From positions 1-36,857 of the forward strand of contig CANGTR010000014.1 of assembly GCA_947456855.1 (NCBI GenBank): a stretch of 36,857 nucleotides of DNA, given 5' to 3'. This DNA comes from Sphingobacteriia bacterium. GTDB taxonomy: Bacteria > Bacteroidota > Bacteroidia > Chitinophagales > Chitinophagaceae. This document shows, in pieces, positions 24,693-33,577 of the stretch. Under the pieces are notes generated by a model, which was not told the DNA's origin, searched no databases, and saw nothing but the letters and a program-made list of their open reading frames with translations. The position numbers and the translations under genes were made by a program. Positions within the stretch are counted from its first letter, which is position 1. Each line of letters begins with the position of its first letter.

Positions 24693-25604
24693 ATGCAACA
24701 TAGTGCTCATTTATTAATGATTAGACCGGTTCGATTCGACTTTAATGCTGAAACAGCTGTTAACAATAGCTTTCAGGTTAATTCCAAAGATTTATTGGCA
24801 CAGGATAAAGCAGCCGAAGAGTTTAATCAATTCATTAAAGTGCTTACCCTAAATGGCATTGATGTAACCGTTGTAAACGATACACCAGACCCACATACAC
24901 CAGATTCGATATTTCCTAACAATTGGATCTCATTTCACACAGATGGTACCATTTGTTTGTATCCAATGTTTGCTCATAATAGAAGACTTGAACGAAAAGA
25001 AACTGTTTTAAAAGCCATAGATGAAAAATTCATCATTAGAAACAACATCGATTTAACCCATTATGAGCAGTCCAATCTTTTTTTAGAAGGAACCGGAAGT
25101 ATGGTATTAGATAGAGATCACCATATAGCTTATGCATGCTTATCTCCTAGAACAGATTTAACCGTTTTAAACGACTTTTGCAATCAATTGAATTACAAGC
25201 CTGTTTATTTCTGGGCTTTCGATGCTGGCAATCAGCCAATATATCATACCAATGTAATGATGTGCGTTGCTGACAAATATGTAGTTATTTGCTTAGCATC
25301 AATAAAAGATTTAAATGAGCGACAGTTAGTAATTAATGCGATTACTGCTTCCGGAAAAGCAATCATCGAAATTGAATTCGATCAAATGAATCAGTTCGCA
25401 GGCAATATGTTACAAGTGCATAATAAAGAAGGCAAGCTTTTCTTAGTAATGTCCTCGCAAGCTTTTCATTCTTTAAATAAAGACCAAATCAGTCAGATAG
25501 AATTGTATAATCAAATTTTACATTCAGATATTACAACTATTGAAACCAATGGTGGCGGCAGTGCAAGATGTATGATGGCAGAAGTATTTCTTCAATTGAA
25601 ATAA
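24693..25604 (+). CDS. ctlX: Citrulline utilization hydrolase (CtlX family)
   Basis: A 303-residue amidinotransferase-fold hydrolase expected to cleave citrulline to ornithine, CO2 and ammonia (citrulline ureidase), as described for CtlX of Francisella. Family features are the N-terminal HLLMIRPVRFDFNAETAVNN, DSIFPNNWISFHTDGTICLYPM and AHNRRLERKE. The acidic FLEGTGSMVLDRDHHIAYACLS follows, then YHTNVMMCVADKYVV with the catalytic His. The nucleophile Cys293 is in GGGSARCMMAEVF. It directly follows the arginine deiminase-like gene, so arginine to citrulline to ornithine is a sensible two-gene pathway. The 3' end is one base from the convergent RmlD-like gene. Confidence 0.88.
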   Translation: MQHSAHLLMIRPVRFDFNAETAVNNSFQVNSKDLLAQDKAAEEFNQFIKVLTLNGIDVTVVNDTPDPHTPDSIFPNNWISFHTDGTICLYPMFAHNRRLERKETVLKAIDEKFIIRNNIDLTHYEQSNLFLEGTGSMVLDRDHHIAYACLSPRTDLTVLNDFCNQLNYKPVYFWAFDAGNQPIYHTNVMMCVADKYVVICLASIKDLNERQLVINAITASGKAIIEIEFDQMNQFAGNMLQVHNKEGKLFLVMSSQAFHSLNKDQISQIELYNQILHSDITTIETNGGGSARCMMAEVFLQLK

Positions 25605-25605
25605 A

Positions 25606-26493
25606 CTAACAAATATTAAAGCTTTTACGAATCCCTTCTTCAAAAGAAAGGGGTTTGTAATTAAGTTCTTTGATTGCTTTATCTATTTTCAATCCAGACT
25701 TTTTTGCTCTTATAACTGGCTCTGGAAAACTAGCACTGTTGACTGCTTCAATCAAGGATTCATCTAATCCCAACAATTTTGCAACTTTTATAGCCATCTG
25801 ATATGGTGTATAAATTTCGCTTCCAGCTAAATGATATGCTCCTGTTTTCTGACAAACGATTATTTGCTCTATTCCTTTACAAATATCTTCTACATATGTT
25901 GGTGTTCGGAACTGATCGTTCACTATTTTAATCTTAGTACCTGTTTTTAATTTTTCTGCTACCCATTGAACAAAGCTAGAGCGCATACCATTCCAAGTGG
26001 GTCCATAAATAAATACTGGTCTAACTATTGCATATTGTGTAGATGAAGATTTTATTAACTTTTCTGCCAATAATTTACTGGTTCCGTAGAAATTCAATGG
26101 ATCAGGAAAATCATTTTCCGAGTGCGGTCCATTTTCACCAAAAATAAAATCGGTGGATAAATAAATAAAATGAGCATTCAATAATTTGGATGCGTCCACT
26201 AAATACTTGGTTACTTCTACATTGTTTTTTATACAAGCATCTTGATCATTATTGCATTCATCAGGCTTACTCATTGCTGCCGCATGAATGATTATTTCAG
26301 GTTTAACAGCATACAATAAAGTTTCAACTAAGCTAACATCCGTTAGTTCTAGTAAATGATAATGAATGGGGGTATTTACTTGTAAAACTGATTTATTTCT
26401 ATAGGTACCATGTACTTCAAAGCCTTTATTTACAAAGAATTTACAAAGATGTTGAGCCAAGAAGCCATTTGCACCTGTTACTAAAATTTTCAT
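25606..26493 (-). CDS. RmlD-like NAD(P)-dependent sugar-nucleotide reductase (SDR)
   Basis: A 295-residue extended short-chain dehydrogenase resembling dTDP-4-dehydrorhamnose reductase (RmlD). The Rossmann motif MKILVTGANGFLAQHLCKFF opens the protein. AAAMSKPDECNNDQ and YLSTDFIFGENGPHSENDFP follow, and then the active-site YGTSKLLAEKL with Tyr and Lys four apart. The RmlD-type substrate segments IVRPVFIYGP and DQFRTPTYVEDICKGI come next. It stands alone, without rmlA, rmlB or rmlC, so the substrate may not be rhamnose precursors. It converges on ctlX and is divergent from pfkA. Confidence 0.82.
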   Translation of the reverse strand: MKILVTGANGFLAQHLCKFFVNKGFEVHGTYRNKSVLQVNTPIHYHLLELTDVSLVETLLYAVKPEIIIHAAAMSKPDECNNDQDACIKNNVEVTKYLVDASKLLNAHFIYLSTDFIFGENGPHSENDFPDPLNFYGTSKLLAEKLIKSSSTQYAIVRPVFIYGPTWNGMRSSFVQWVAEKLKTGTKIKIVNDQFRTPTYVEDICKGIEQIIVCQKTGAYHLAGSEIYTPYQMAIKVAKLLGLDESLIEAVNSASFPEPVIRAKKSGLKIDKAIKELNYKPLSFEEGIRKSFNIC

Positions 26494-26607
26494 AATACAA
26501 TGCTACAAAAAATCCAATTAGCCTATACCAATGGCTATTCAATTTCAAATCCTTACTTTTGATACTCCGTGTACGCTTTACACATTAAAAATGAGCTAAA
26601 TACACCT

Positions 26608-26615
26608 TACATTTG
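26608..26615 (+). promoter_or_regulatory. -7 promoter element of the pfkA-pyk operon
   Basis: TACATTTG matches TAnnTTTG exactly and ends 20 bases before the pfkA ATG at 26636. No clear TTG lies at the proper upstream distance, so the assignment rests on the -7 box and position. Confidence 0.45.
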
Positions 26616-26635
26616 AATGAGAATTGAGAAATAAA

Positions 26636-27622
26636 ATGGAATCAAAAAAAGTATCTAAAATAGGCGTTTTAACTTCTGGAGGCGATGCCCCTGGGATGAA
26701 TGCAGCCATTAGGGCTGTCATTAGAACTTCAATTTATCATGGATTAGAGGCATTTGGAATAATGAGGGGTTATAGTGGAATGATTGATGATGATATTTTT
26801 AAAATGGAATCCCGCTCTGTTGCCAACATTATTCAACGAGGAGGCACTATTTTAAAAACGGCTAGAAGCAAAGAGTTTTTGGAATATGAAGGAAGAAAAA
26901 AAGCGTATGAGAATTTAAAAAAGCGAGGCATAGACGGATTGGTTATTATTGGTGGTGATGGAAGTTTTAAGGGTGCGCAAAAATTCAGTAATGAATTTGA
27001 TATTCCTTGTATTGGATTACCAGGCACCATCGATAAAGACATTGCTGGAAGTGACTTTACCATTGGTTTTGATACTGCCGTTAATACAGCTGTTGAAGCA
27101 ATTGATAAAATCAGGGATACCGCTGATGCGCATGATCGTTTATTTATTGTTGAAGTAATGGGTAGAGACGCTGGCTATATTGCACTTCATAGTGGCATTG
27201 CAACAGGAGCAGAAAATATCTTAATCCCAGAAACAAAAACCGATATCGAAGATTTAATTGAATCGCTTACAGAGAAAGAAAGAAGACAAAAATTGGTGAA
27301 CCTAGTTGTAGTAGCAGAAGGCGATGAATTTGGGGGTGGAAATGAAATTGCCGCAATCATCAAAAGAAGAATACCATCGGCCGATACAAGAGTTTGTATC
27401 TTAGGTCATATTCAAAGAGGAGGCTCGCCTACCTGTTTAGATCGTTTGATTGCCAGCAGAATGGGTTTTCATGCAGTTGAATGTTTAATAAATGGCAAAC
27501 ACAATGTAATGGTAGGTATTGTAAACAATAAAATGCATTATACCCCATTAGACAATGCAGTGAAAGCGAAACAAAAAATACCAGAAGACTGGTTTAGAAT
27601 TGCAAAGATTCTTGCCAGCTAA
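26636..27622 (+). CDS. pfkA: 6-phosphofructokinase (ATP-dependent, PfkA type)
   Basis: Phosphorylates fructose 6-phosphate to fructose 1,6-bisphosphate, the committing step of glycolysis; cytosolic tetramer. The start was set at the ATG (26636, 328 residues) because the longer frame begins with a TTG. The ATP loop GVLTSGGDAPGMNAAIR, the GGDGSF motif, the catalytic GLPGTIDKDIAGSDFTIGFDTA (TIDND-type loop) and EVMGRDAGYIAL are all present. HIQRGGSPTCLDRLIASRMG is near the C-terminus. The GGDGS form indicates the ATP-dependent rather than the PPi-dependent type. It is followed by pyk after 26 bases, so the two irreversible glycolytic steps share an operon. Confidence 0.97.
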   Translation: MESKKVSKIGVLTSGGDAPGMNAAIRAVIRTSIYHGLEAFGIMRGYSGMIDDDIFKMESRSVANIIQRGGTILKTARSKEFLEYEGRKKAYENLKKRGIDGLVIIGGDGSFKGAQKFSNEFDIPCIGLPGTIDKDIAGSDFTIGFDTAVNTAVEAIDKIRDTADAHDRLFIVEVMGRDAGYIALHSGIATGAENILIPETKTDIEDLIESLTEKERRQKLVNLVVVAEGDEFGGGNEIAAIIKRRIPSADTRVCILGHIQRGGSPTCLDRLIASRMGFHAVECLINGKHNVMVGIVNNKMHYTPLDNAVKAKQKIPEDWFRIAKILAS

Positions 27623-27648
27623 ATTGTAAATAAATAATAAAAAATAAT

Positions 27649-29139
27649 ATGTCTAAACACATTGATAAATACTTGCACAGAAACATGGATAAAGAAGCAG
27701 GTGTAAAACATGTTGCGCACAAAACAAAAATTGTTGCAACAGTAGGACCCGCTTGCGATACTTACGATAAATTATTGGAATTAGTGATTGCTGGTGTAAA
27801 CGTATTTAGATTGAATTTTTCTCATGGAAGCCATGAAGACAAGTTGGCAATTATAGAACACATCAGAAATATTAATAAAACACAACCATATAATATAGCT
27901 ATTCTAGCCGATTTACAGGGCCCAAAATTACGTGTTGGCGAAATAGCCAATAATGCCCTCGAAATTAAAGCGGGTGATATCCTCACCTTTACCAACGAAA
28001 AATGTGTAGGTACACTAGAAAAAATATATGTATCCTATCCCAATCTAGCTGGCGATGTTACCATGGGGAATGTAATCATGATTGACGATGGAAAATTGGA
28101 AGTAAAAGTTTGTGGAATTGAAAAAAATGGTGACGTAAAAGTGCAAGTTGTTTTAGGCGGCATTCTTTCTTCAAAAAAAGGAATCAACCTGCCTGATACA
28201 AAAATATCCTTACCTGCATTAACCGAAAAAGACCTTGCAGATTTAGAATTTATTATTGAACAAAAATGTGATTGGGTGGCTTTAAGCTTTGTAAGAAGTG
28301 TTAAAGACATCGTTATTCTTAGAAGTAAATTGGATGAAAAGAATAGTAAAACAAAAATTATTGCAAAAATTGAAAAGCCCGAAGCATTGGTAAATATTCG
28401 CGACATCATTATAGAAAGTGATGGCATTATGATAGCAAGAGGCGACTTAGGTGTTGAATTACCAGTAGAACAAATTCCGTTAATACAAAAAGAATTGATT
28501 CGCAAATGTATCCACAGAGCCAAACCAGTAATTGTGGCAACACAGATGATGGAAAGTATGATGGAAAGAGTAAAACCCAATAGAAGCGAAATTACCGATG
28601 TTGCCAATGCGGTTTTAGAAGGAGCTGATGCGGTAATGCTGAGTGGAGAAACAGCTGCCGGCAACTACCCTACCCTGGTTGTTCAAACGATGAGAAAGAT
28701 TATTGCAGAAGTAGAAAAAAAAGAATACCGTTACAATCGTTCTGAAGATTTAAAACCACAGCCACATTCTCCTTCTTTTCATAGTGATGCGATGTGCTAC
28801 AATGCATGTAAAATTGCAGAAGATGTAGAAGCCAGTGCATTAATAGGTATGACTCAAAGCGGCTATACTGCTTTTATGCTAAGTAGCTACAGGCCTTCCG
28901 CTCCATTGTATATTTTTACTAAAGAAAAATCTTTGGTTAATCAATTGAGCTTAAGCTGGGGAGTTAGGGCTTTCTATTATTCAGAGGAAGAAAGCTTAGA
29001 TGATATTGTACAAGATCAAATAGACATTCTTAAAGAAAGAGGTTTTGTGAAAACGGATGATGTAGTTGTAAATACTGGAAGCACGCCTGTTTCAATGCAT
29101 TTGTCTACCAATTTGATTAAATTAACCAAAGTAAATTAA
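27649..29139 (+). CDS. pyk: Pyruvate kinase
   Basis: Transfers phosphate from phosphoenolpyruvate to ADP, giving pyruvate and ATP. At 496 residues it is slightly long, owing to an N-terminal extension of about 20 residues before TKIVATVGPACDTYDKL. Conserved segments are VFRLNFSHGSHEDK, the PEP/Mg2+ region from AKIEKPEALVNI to IMIARGDLGVELPVEQIP, ATQMMESMM and AVMLSGETAAGNYP. The C-terminal regulatory-type domain ends VVNTGSTPVSMHLSTNLIKL. The gene directly follows pfkA and ends at a strong terminator. Its product feeds pdhA (12166-13161) functionally. Confidence 0.97.
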   Translation: MSKHIDKYLHRNMDKEAGVKHVAHKTKIVATVGPACDTYDKLLELVIAGVNVFRLNFSHGSHEDKLAIIEHIRNINKTQPYNIAILADLQGPKLRVGEIANNALEIKAGDILTFTNEKCVGTLEKIYVSYPNLAGDVTMGNVIMIDDGKLEVKVCGIEKNGDVKVQVVLGGILSSKKGINLPDTKISLPALTEKDLADLEFIIEQKCDWVALSFVRSVKDIVILRSKLDEKNSKTKIIAKIEKPEALVNIRDIIIESDGIMIARGDLGVELPVEQIPLIQKELIRKCIHRAKPVIVATQMMESMMERVKPNRSEITDVANAVLEGADAVMLSGETAAGNYPTLVVQTMRKIIAEVEKKEYRYNRSEDLKPQPHSPSFHSDAMCYNACKIAEDVEASALIGMTQSGYTAFMLSSYRPSAPLYIFTKEKSLVNQLSLSWGVRAFYYSEEESLDDIVQDQIDILKERGFVKTDDVVVNTGSTPVSMHLSTNLIKLTKVN

Positions 29140-29161
29140 ATTAAATTGTTGCTTTATAATT

Positions 29162-29193
29162 AAAAAAGATTCTTCATTCGAGGAATCTTTTTT
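29162..29193 (+). terminator. Rho-independent terminator of pfkA-pyk
   Basis: A 14-base stem (29162-29175 with 29180-29193; one G-U pair) encloses an ATTC loop, and its 3' arm ends in six Ts. It lies 22 bases after the pyk stop. A second small hairpin, GGATTA-GTTGT-TAATCC (29202-29218), follows at once. Confidence 0.88.
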
Positions 29194-29253
29194 AATTTCA
29201 AGGATTAGTTGTTAATCCATTATTACTTCTACACAATCAACCACAGCAATCAT

Positions 29254-30888
29254 ATGAGAAAAGTACTGTTGTTATTATGCTTAATTAGTTTTAAAGCAAT
29301 GGATGCCCAGGAAATATCAATAATTCCTCAGCCAGCATCCATGATTATTGGAAAAGGCAAATTAACTATATCACCAAAAAATGTTATTCATTTATGGGGA
29401 TCTGGCTTAGAAAAAAATGCTGCATTTTTACAAGACTACATAAAAAAAATGTACGGCTTTGGTATAAAGATTGATCAATCACAAAAAAAAACAAAAGTTG
29501 TTCAAAAAGGTGATATCGTATTGAATTACGATAAAATCGAACACCCTGTTGCAGGTGCTTATCATTTAACTGTTTCAAGTGATAAAATTTATATTGGAGG
29601 AGACAATGCAACAGGCGTTTTCTACGGCATTCAAACGTTGATTCAATTGTTCCCAACAAACTTAAATGCCGCGCTTACTATTCCGCAATTAACAATTGCT
29701 GATCAACCTCGATTTGCCTACAGAGGCATGCATTTAGATGTTGGCAGACATTTTTTCTCCATCAATTTTATAAAGAAATACATAGATTTTATTGCAGCCC
29801 ATAAAATGAATACGTTTCATTGGCATTTAACGGAAGACCAAGGATGGCGTATTGAAATAAAAAAATATCCTAAATTAACTACTATCGGAGCCACGAGAAA
29901 TGGCACTACCATTGGCAGGTACCCTGGCACGGGTAATACCAATGTTCCCTATAGTGGTTATTATACACAAAAAGAAATCAAGGGAATTGTACAATATGCA
30001 ACTGATCGTTTTGTAGAAGTAATACCCGAAATTGAATTACCTGGGCACTCTTCTGCGGCCATTGCTGCTTATCCAGCATTAAGTTGTTTCCCAAATGAAT
30101 CCACCAAATATCCTACAAAGACTGCATGGAACGGCCCTTCTGAAGGAAAACAAGTACAACAAACCTGGGGCGTTTTTGAAGACGTGTTCTGCCCTAGCGA
30201 AACTACTTTTCAATTTTTAGAAAATGTATTTGACGAAGTGATTGCTTTATTTCCATCCAAATACATACATATTGGTGGAGATGAATGCCCAAAAGAATCA
30301 TGGAAAAGATCGGCTTTTTGTCAAGCGCTTATTAAAGAAAAAAACTTAAAAGATGAACATGGATTGCAAAGTTATTTCATACAAAGAATTGAACGCTATT
30401 TAAATAGCAAGGGAAAGCAAATAATTGGTTGGGATGAAATTTTAGAAGGAGGCTTAGCTCCGAATGCAACAGTAATGAGTTGGAGAGGCGAAAAAGGTGG
30501 AATTGAAGCAGCCAAACAACAACACAATGTGATTATGACACCTGGAGATTGGGTTTATTTTGATCATGCACAAAACAAGAAAGAAGATTCTGTAACAATC
30601 GGTGGATTTACAGATTTACAAAAAGTATATTCCTATGAACCCATACCCAAAGGCTTAAGTTCGAGCGAAGAAAAATATGTTTTGGGTGCACAAGCCAATT
30701 TATGGACAGAATATATTACCAATGTTCCAAAAGCCGAATACATGCTTTTCCCAAGAATGAGTGCTTTAAGCGAAGTGCTCTGGAGTCCGAAATCATCTAA
30801 AAATTTTACAGATTTCCAAAATAGAATGTTAAAACAATATGAGCGATATGCAAATTGGGGGGTAAATTATAATAAACCCGCAAAATAA
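29254..30888 (+). CDS. Secreted beta-N-acetylhexosaminidase (GH20)
   Basis: Removes terminal beta-linked N-acetylhexosamines from chitin fragments, glycans or peptidoglycan pieces, probably in the periplasm. The start at ATG 29254 gives 544 residues with a signal peptide (MRKVLLLLCLISFKAMDAQ); 15 further residues upstream in frame are unlikely to be used. The GH20b N-terminal domain runs from about 22 to 145. The catalytic domain begins FAYRGMHLDVGRHFF, with HWHLTEDQGWRIEIK following. The catalytic pair Asp343-Glu344 sits in HIGGDECPKESW. VIPEIELPGHSSAAIAAYP and the Trp-rich LWTEYITN are also typical. It lies 82 bases upstream of the NagB/PIG-L gene, which fits amino-sugar use. Confidence 0.94.
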   Translation: MRKVLLLLCLISFKAMDAQEISIIPQPASMIIGKGKLTISPKNVIHLWGSGLEKNAAFLQDYIKKMYGFGIKIDQSQKKTKVVQKGDIVLNYDKIEHPVAGAYHLTVSSDKIYIGGDNATGVFYGIQTLIQLFPTNLNAALTIPQLTIADQPRFAYRGMHLDVGRHFFSINFIKKYIDFIAAHKMNTFHWHLTEDQGWRIEIKKYPKLTTIGATRNGTTIGRYPGTGNTNVPYSGYYTQKEIKGIVQYATDRFVEVIPEIELPGHSSAAIAAYPALSCFPNESTKYPTKTAWNGPSEGKQVQQTWGVFEDVFCPSETTFQFLENVFDEVIALFPSKYIHIGGDECPKESWKRSAFCQALIKEKNLKDEHGLQSYFIQRIERYLNSKGKQIIGWDEILEGGLAPNATVMSWRGEKGGIEAAKQQHNVIMTPGDWVYFDHAQNKKEDSVTIGGFTDLQKVYSYEPIPKGLSSSEEKYVLGAQANLWTEYITNVPKAEYMLFPRMSALSEVLWSPKSSKNFTDFQNRMLKQYERYANWGVNYNKPAK

Positions 30889-30907
30889 TTGCGTTTTATT
30901 GCGTTTT
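30879..30907 (+). terminator. Possible weak terminator and tandem 10-mer after the GH20 gene
   Basis: CGCAA and TTGCG (30879-30883, 30889-30893) form a short stem over the stop codon, followed by TTTT. The ten-mer ATTGCGTTTT is present twice in tandem (30888-30907), offering a second 3' arm. The stem is only five bases, so the call is tentative. Confidence 0.3.
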
Positions 30908-30970
30908 CATTATTCTAATTTGAGGATATCTGCAATAATGAACTTAATTTAGCGATATAAAATCAAAAAG

Positions 30971-32869
30971 ATGGTAGATTCATTCGAAAAAATTGATGTG
31001 AAAATTTGTGCTACCCCAATAGATGGTGCTGTTTTTGTAGCCAAGCAAATTGCCAATTTAATTCAATCTAAACAAGCCAAAGGAGAAAAATGTGTACTCG
31101 GCTTAGCTACTGGATCAACACCCATTAAAATGTATGCCGAATTAGTAAGGCTTCATAAGGAAGAAGGTTTGAGTTTTAAAAATGTAATCAGTTTCAATTT
31201 AGATGAATATTATCCAATTGATAAAGATGCCTACCAAAGTTATTGGAGTTTTATGCATCGTCATTTATTCAATCATGTAGACATCGACCCCTCCAATATT
31301 CATCTTCCCAATGGCAATGCGCCAAAAGAAGAAATGAAGAAATATTGTGAGTCTTTCGAAAAAATGATTGAAGCCGTTGGAGGAATTGATCTGCAAATTT
31401 TGGGCATTGGTCAAAATGGACATATAGGATTTAATGAACCGGGGTCGAGTATACTATCTAAAACAAGGTTAATCAATTTAGAAAACAGTACTCGTATTGC
31501 AAACTCTTATGAGTTTCAGACAATTTCAAAGGTTCCCCGATTGGCCGTTACAATGGGCATAAGCACTATTTTAAAAGCAAAGAAAATATTGTTAATGGCT
31601 TGGGGCAACAAAGCTGATATTGTTGCAAAATCAGTAGAAGGTAATATTACCGAAACCATCCCTGCAAGCATCCTTCAACAACACGCTGATTGTAGTTTTG
31701 TAATTGATGAAATTGCATCTAAAGCGTTAACAAGAATCAATTCGCCTTGGTTAACTGGTGAATGTATTTGGACCAATGCAATGGTAAAAAGAGCTGTTAT
31801 AGATTTATCGCGGAAATTAAAAAAATCTATATTGAGCCTAACTGCACATGATTATACGGAGAATGGCTTGTCTGATTTATTGGTAGAAAAAGGCGATGCT
31901 TACGAAATTAATTTACAAGTATTTTATTTATTAAGAGATACCATTACAGGTTGGCCGGGTGGAAAACCAAATTCGGTAATTCCTGCACACCCTGAGAGAA
32001 GTGCCCCTCATCCAAAAAGATGTTTAATCTTTTCTCCTCACCCAGATGATGATATCATTAGCATGGGAGGAACATTTATGCGATTACATGACCAAGGTCA
32101 TGAAGTTCATGTAGCCTATCAAACTAGCGGCAATATTGCCGTTTCAGATGAGTTTGTTACACGATTTATTGATTTCGCAGTGGGTTTTGAAGAAATGTTG
32201 GGAATAGATTTTCAAAAAAGTAAAGCGCAATTGGATGCAGCAAGAAGTTTTATTGCTTCAAAAACAAAGGACCAAATGGACACCCCAGAAATTAGGGCCA
32301 TTAAAGGATTGATTAGAAAAGGAGAAGCAAAGGCAACCTGTAGGTATGTTGGTTTAACCGATGATCGTTGCCATTTCTTGAATATGCCATTTTACGAAAC
32401 TGGTGCTATAGAAAAAAAACCATTGGGCGAAGAAGACATTCTAATAACCATGGAACTGTTGAAAAAATTGAAACCGCATCAGGTATATTGTGCGGGAGAT
32501 TTGGCGGATCCTCATGGTACGCATAAAGTTTGTTTAGAAGCAGTTTTTGAAGCATTAAAAAGACTAAAAGCAACCAATGAGCCTTGGGTTAAAGACTGTT
32601 GGGTTTGGTTATATAAAGGTGCTTGGCAAGAATGGAGTATTGATGAAATTGAAATGGCCATACCAATGAGCCCTGATCAAGTAAAGAAAAAAAGATTCGG
32701 CATTTTCATTCATCAATCGCAAAAAGATGCAGTTCCCTTTCAAGGATCAGACAGCAGAGAGTTTTGGCAAAGAGCCGAAGACAGAAATGCCAATACTGCC
32801 AATATTTATGCAGAACTTGGCCTAACCAAATATGCTGCAATGGAAGCATTTGTACGTTGGCATTATTAA
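30971..32869 (+). CDS. nagB: Glucosamine-6-phosphate deaminase fused to a PIG-L (LmbE-like) deacetylase domain
   Basis: The N-terminal part (about residues 1-270) is NagB, which converts glucosamine 6-phosphate to fructose 6-phosphate and ammonia. It shows GLATGSTPIKMYAELV, FNLDEYYPI (Asp78) and LGIGQNGHIGFNEPGSS (His151, Glu156). The E. coli Asp141 position appears to be Asn149, a change I recall in other family members. The C-terminal part (about 345-632) is a PIG-L/LmbE zinc deacetylase domain with FSPHPDDDIISMGGTF (HPDDD at 357-361) and CAGDLADPHGTHKVC. The fusion suggests deacetylation of an N-acetylated amino sugar followed by deamination in one polypeptide, but that is inference. Total 632 residues, more than twice an ordinary NagB. 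It follows the GH20 gene. Confidence 0.92.
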   Translation: MVDSFEKIDVKICATPIDGAVFVAKQIANLIQSKQAKGEKCVLGLATGSTPIKMYAELVRLHKEEGLSFKNVISFNLDEYYPIDKDAYQSYWSFMHRHLFNHVDIDPSNIHLPNGNAPKEEMKKYCESFEKMIEAVGGIDLQILGIGQNGHIGFNEPGSSILSKTRLINLENSTRIANSYEFQTISKVPRLAVTMGISTILKAKKILLMAWGNKADIVAKSVEGNITETIPASILQQHADCSFVIDEIASKALTRINSPWLTGECIWTNAMVKRAVIDLSRKLKKSILSLTAHDYTENGLSDLLVEKGDAYEINLQVFYLLRDTITGWPGGKPNSVIPAHPERSAPHPKRCLIFSPHPDDDIISMGGTFMRLHDQGHEVHVAYQTSGNIAVSDEFVTRFIDFAVGFEEMLGIDFQKSKAQLDAARSFIASKTKDQMDTPEIRAIKGLIRKGEAKATCRYVGLTDDRCHFLNMPFYETGAIEKKPLGEEDILITMELLKKLKPHQVYCAGDLADPHGTHKVCLEAVFEALKRLKATNEPWVKDCWVWLYKGAWQEWSIDEIEMAIPMSPDQVKKKRFGIFIHQSQKDAVPFQGSDSREFWQRAEDRNANTANIYAELGLTKYAAMEAFVRWHY

Positions 32870-32889
32870 TGTGTAATAAAACAATTTTC

Positions 32890-32921
32890 AAAAGGTTCTG
32901 ATTCTATCATCAGGACCTTTT
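32890..32921 (+). terminator. Rho-independent terminator after nagB
   Basis: Arms AAAAGGTTCTGAT (32890-32902) and ATCAGGACCTTTT (32909-32921), with one G-U pair and a six-base loop, form a 13-base stem whose 3' arm ends in Ts. It begins 21 bases after the nagB stop and ends 12 bases before the next ATG. Confidence 0.8.
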
Positions 32922-32932
32922 ACTTTTACAAT

Positions 32933-33577
32933 ATGCAACAAAAGGAAAAGAATCGATTATTGGCTTTAGAATGGAAAAAGGCTTGGGCCAATGCTTCCTT
33001 TAAGATAAAAACCGTTGTTGGCAGTTTTTTACTTGCATTGGTCTTGATTTCATTTCCAAAATTTTTTGCCACTATTGAATTGAGGAAAGGTATTGACTTA
33101 AGTGATATTGTACTTGAACAACTACCATCTTTTGATTTATCTATTCCGATCTTTTTATTAATCTGGTCAACCGCCATTTTATTAATTAGAAGAATAATTC
33201 AAAGCCCTGCTTTATACTTGCAATTTCTGATGAGTTTTTTATTGTTGTGCATTTTAAGAATTGTTACCATTTCATCCATTCCATTGAATGCACCTATCGG
33301 ACTAATTCCATTAAAAGACCCTATCAGTAGTTTATTTTATGGTGGAAAGGAAATTTTTATCACCAAAGACTTATTTTTTTCTGGTCACACAGCAACGCAG
33401 TTTCTGATGTTTCTCAGCTTTCAAAAAAAAGGAGATCGCATCATCACAGGAATTACCAGCATTGCCATTGCATTAATGGTATTGATTCAGCATATTCATT
33501 ATACAATAGATGTTATTGCTGCTTTTCCGCTTACCTATATAGTTTATTTATTGGGCAAAAAAATATCAACTTATTAA
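32933..33577 (+). CDS. PAP2-type integral membrane phosphatase / sphingomyelin-synthase-like protein
   Basis: A 214-residue integral membrane protein with about five or six hydrophobic helices after a basic N-terminal stretch (KNRLLALEWKKAW). The active-site parts of the PAP2_C (sphingomyelin-synthase-like) family are visible: KDLFFSGHTATQF with the Ser-Gly-His triad, and further on QHIHYTIDVIAAF with the His and Asp (HxxYxxD pattern). Such proteins act on lipid phosphates or transfer phospho-head groups at the membrane surface. Bacteroidota make sphingolipids, so a head-group role is conceivable, but the substrate is unknown. It has no leader space beyond the preceding terminator and overlaps the convergent outer-membrane gene by four bases. 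Confidence 0.8.
   Translation: MQQKEKNRLLALEWKKAWANASFKIKTVVGSFLLALVLISFPKFFATIELRKGIDLSDIVLEQLPSFDLSIPIFLLIWSTAILLIRRIIQSPALYLQFLMSFLLLCILRIVTISSIPLNAPIGLIPLKDPISSLFYGGKEIFITKDLFFSGHTATQFLMFLSFQKKGDRIITGITSIAIALMVLIQHIHYTIDVIAAFPLTYIVYLLGKKISTY

Noticed and set aside
28035..28664. A 209-residue open frame on the minus strand inside pyk
   Set aside because: It lies wholly antisense to a clear pyruvate kinase gene, has low-complexity Ile/Ser-rich content and no recognisable domain; it is a shadow of the pyk codon pattern.
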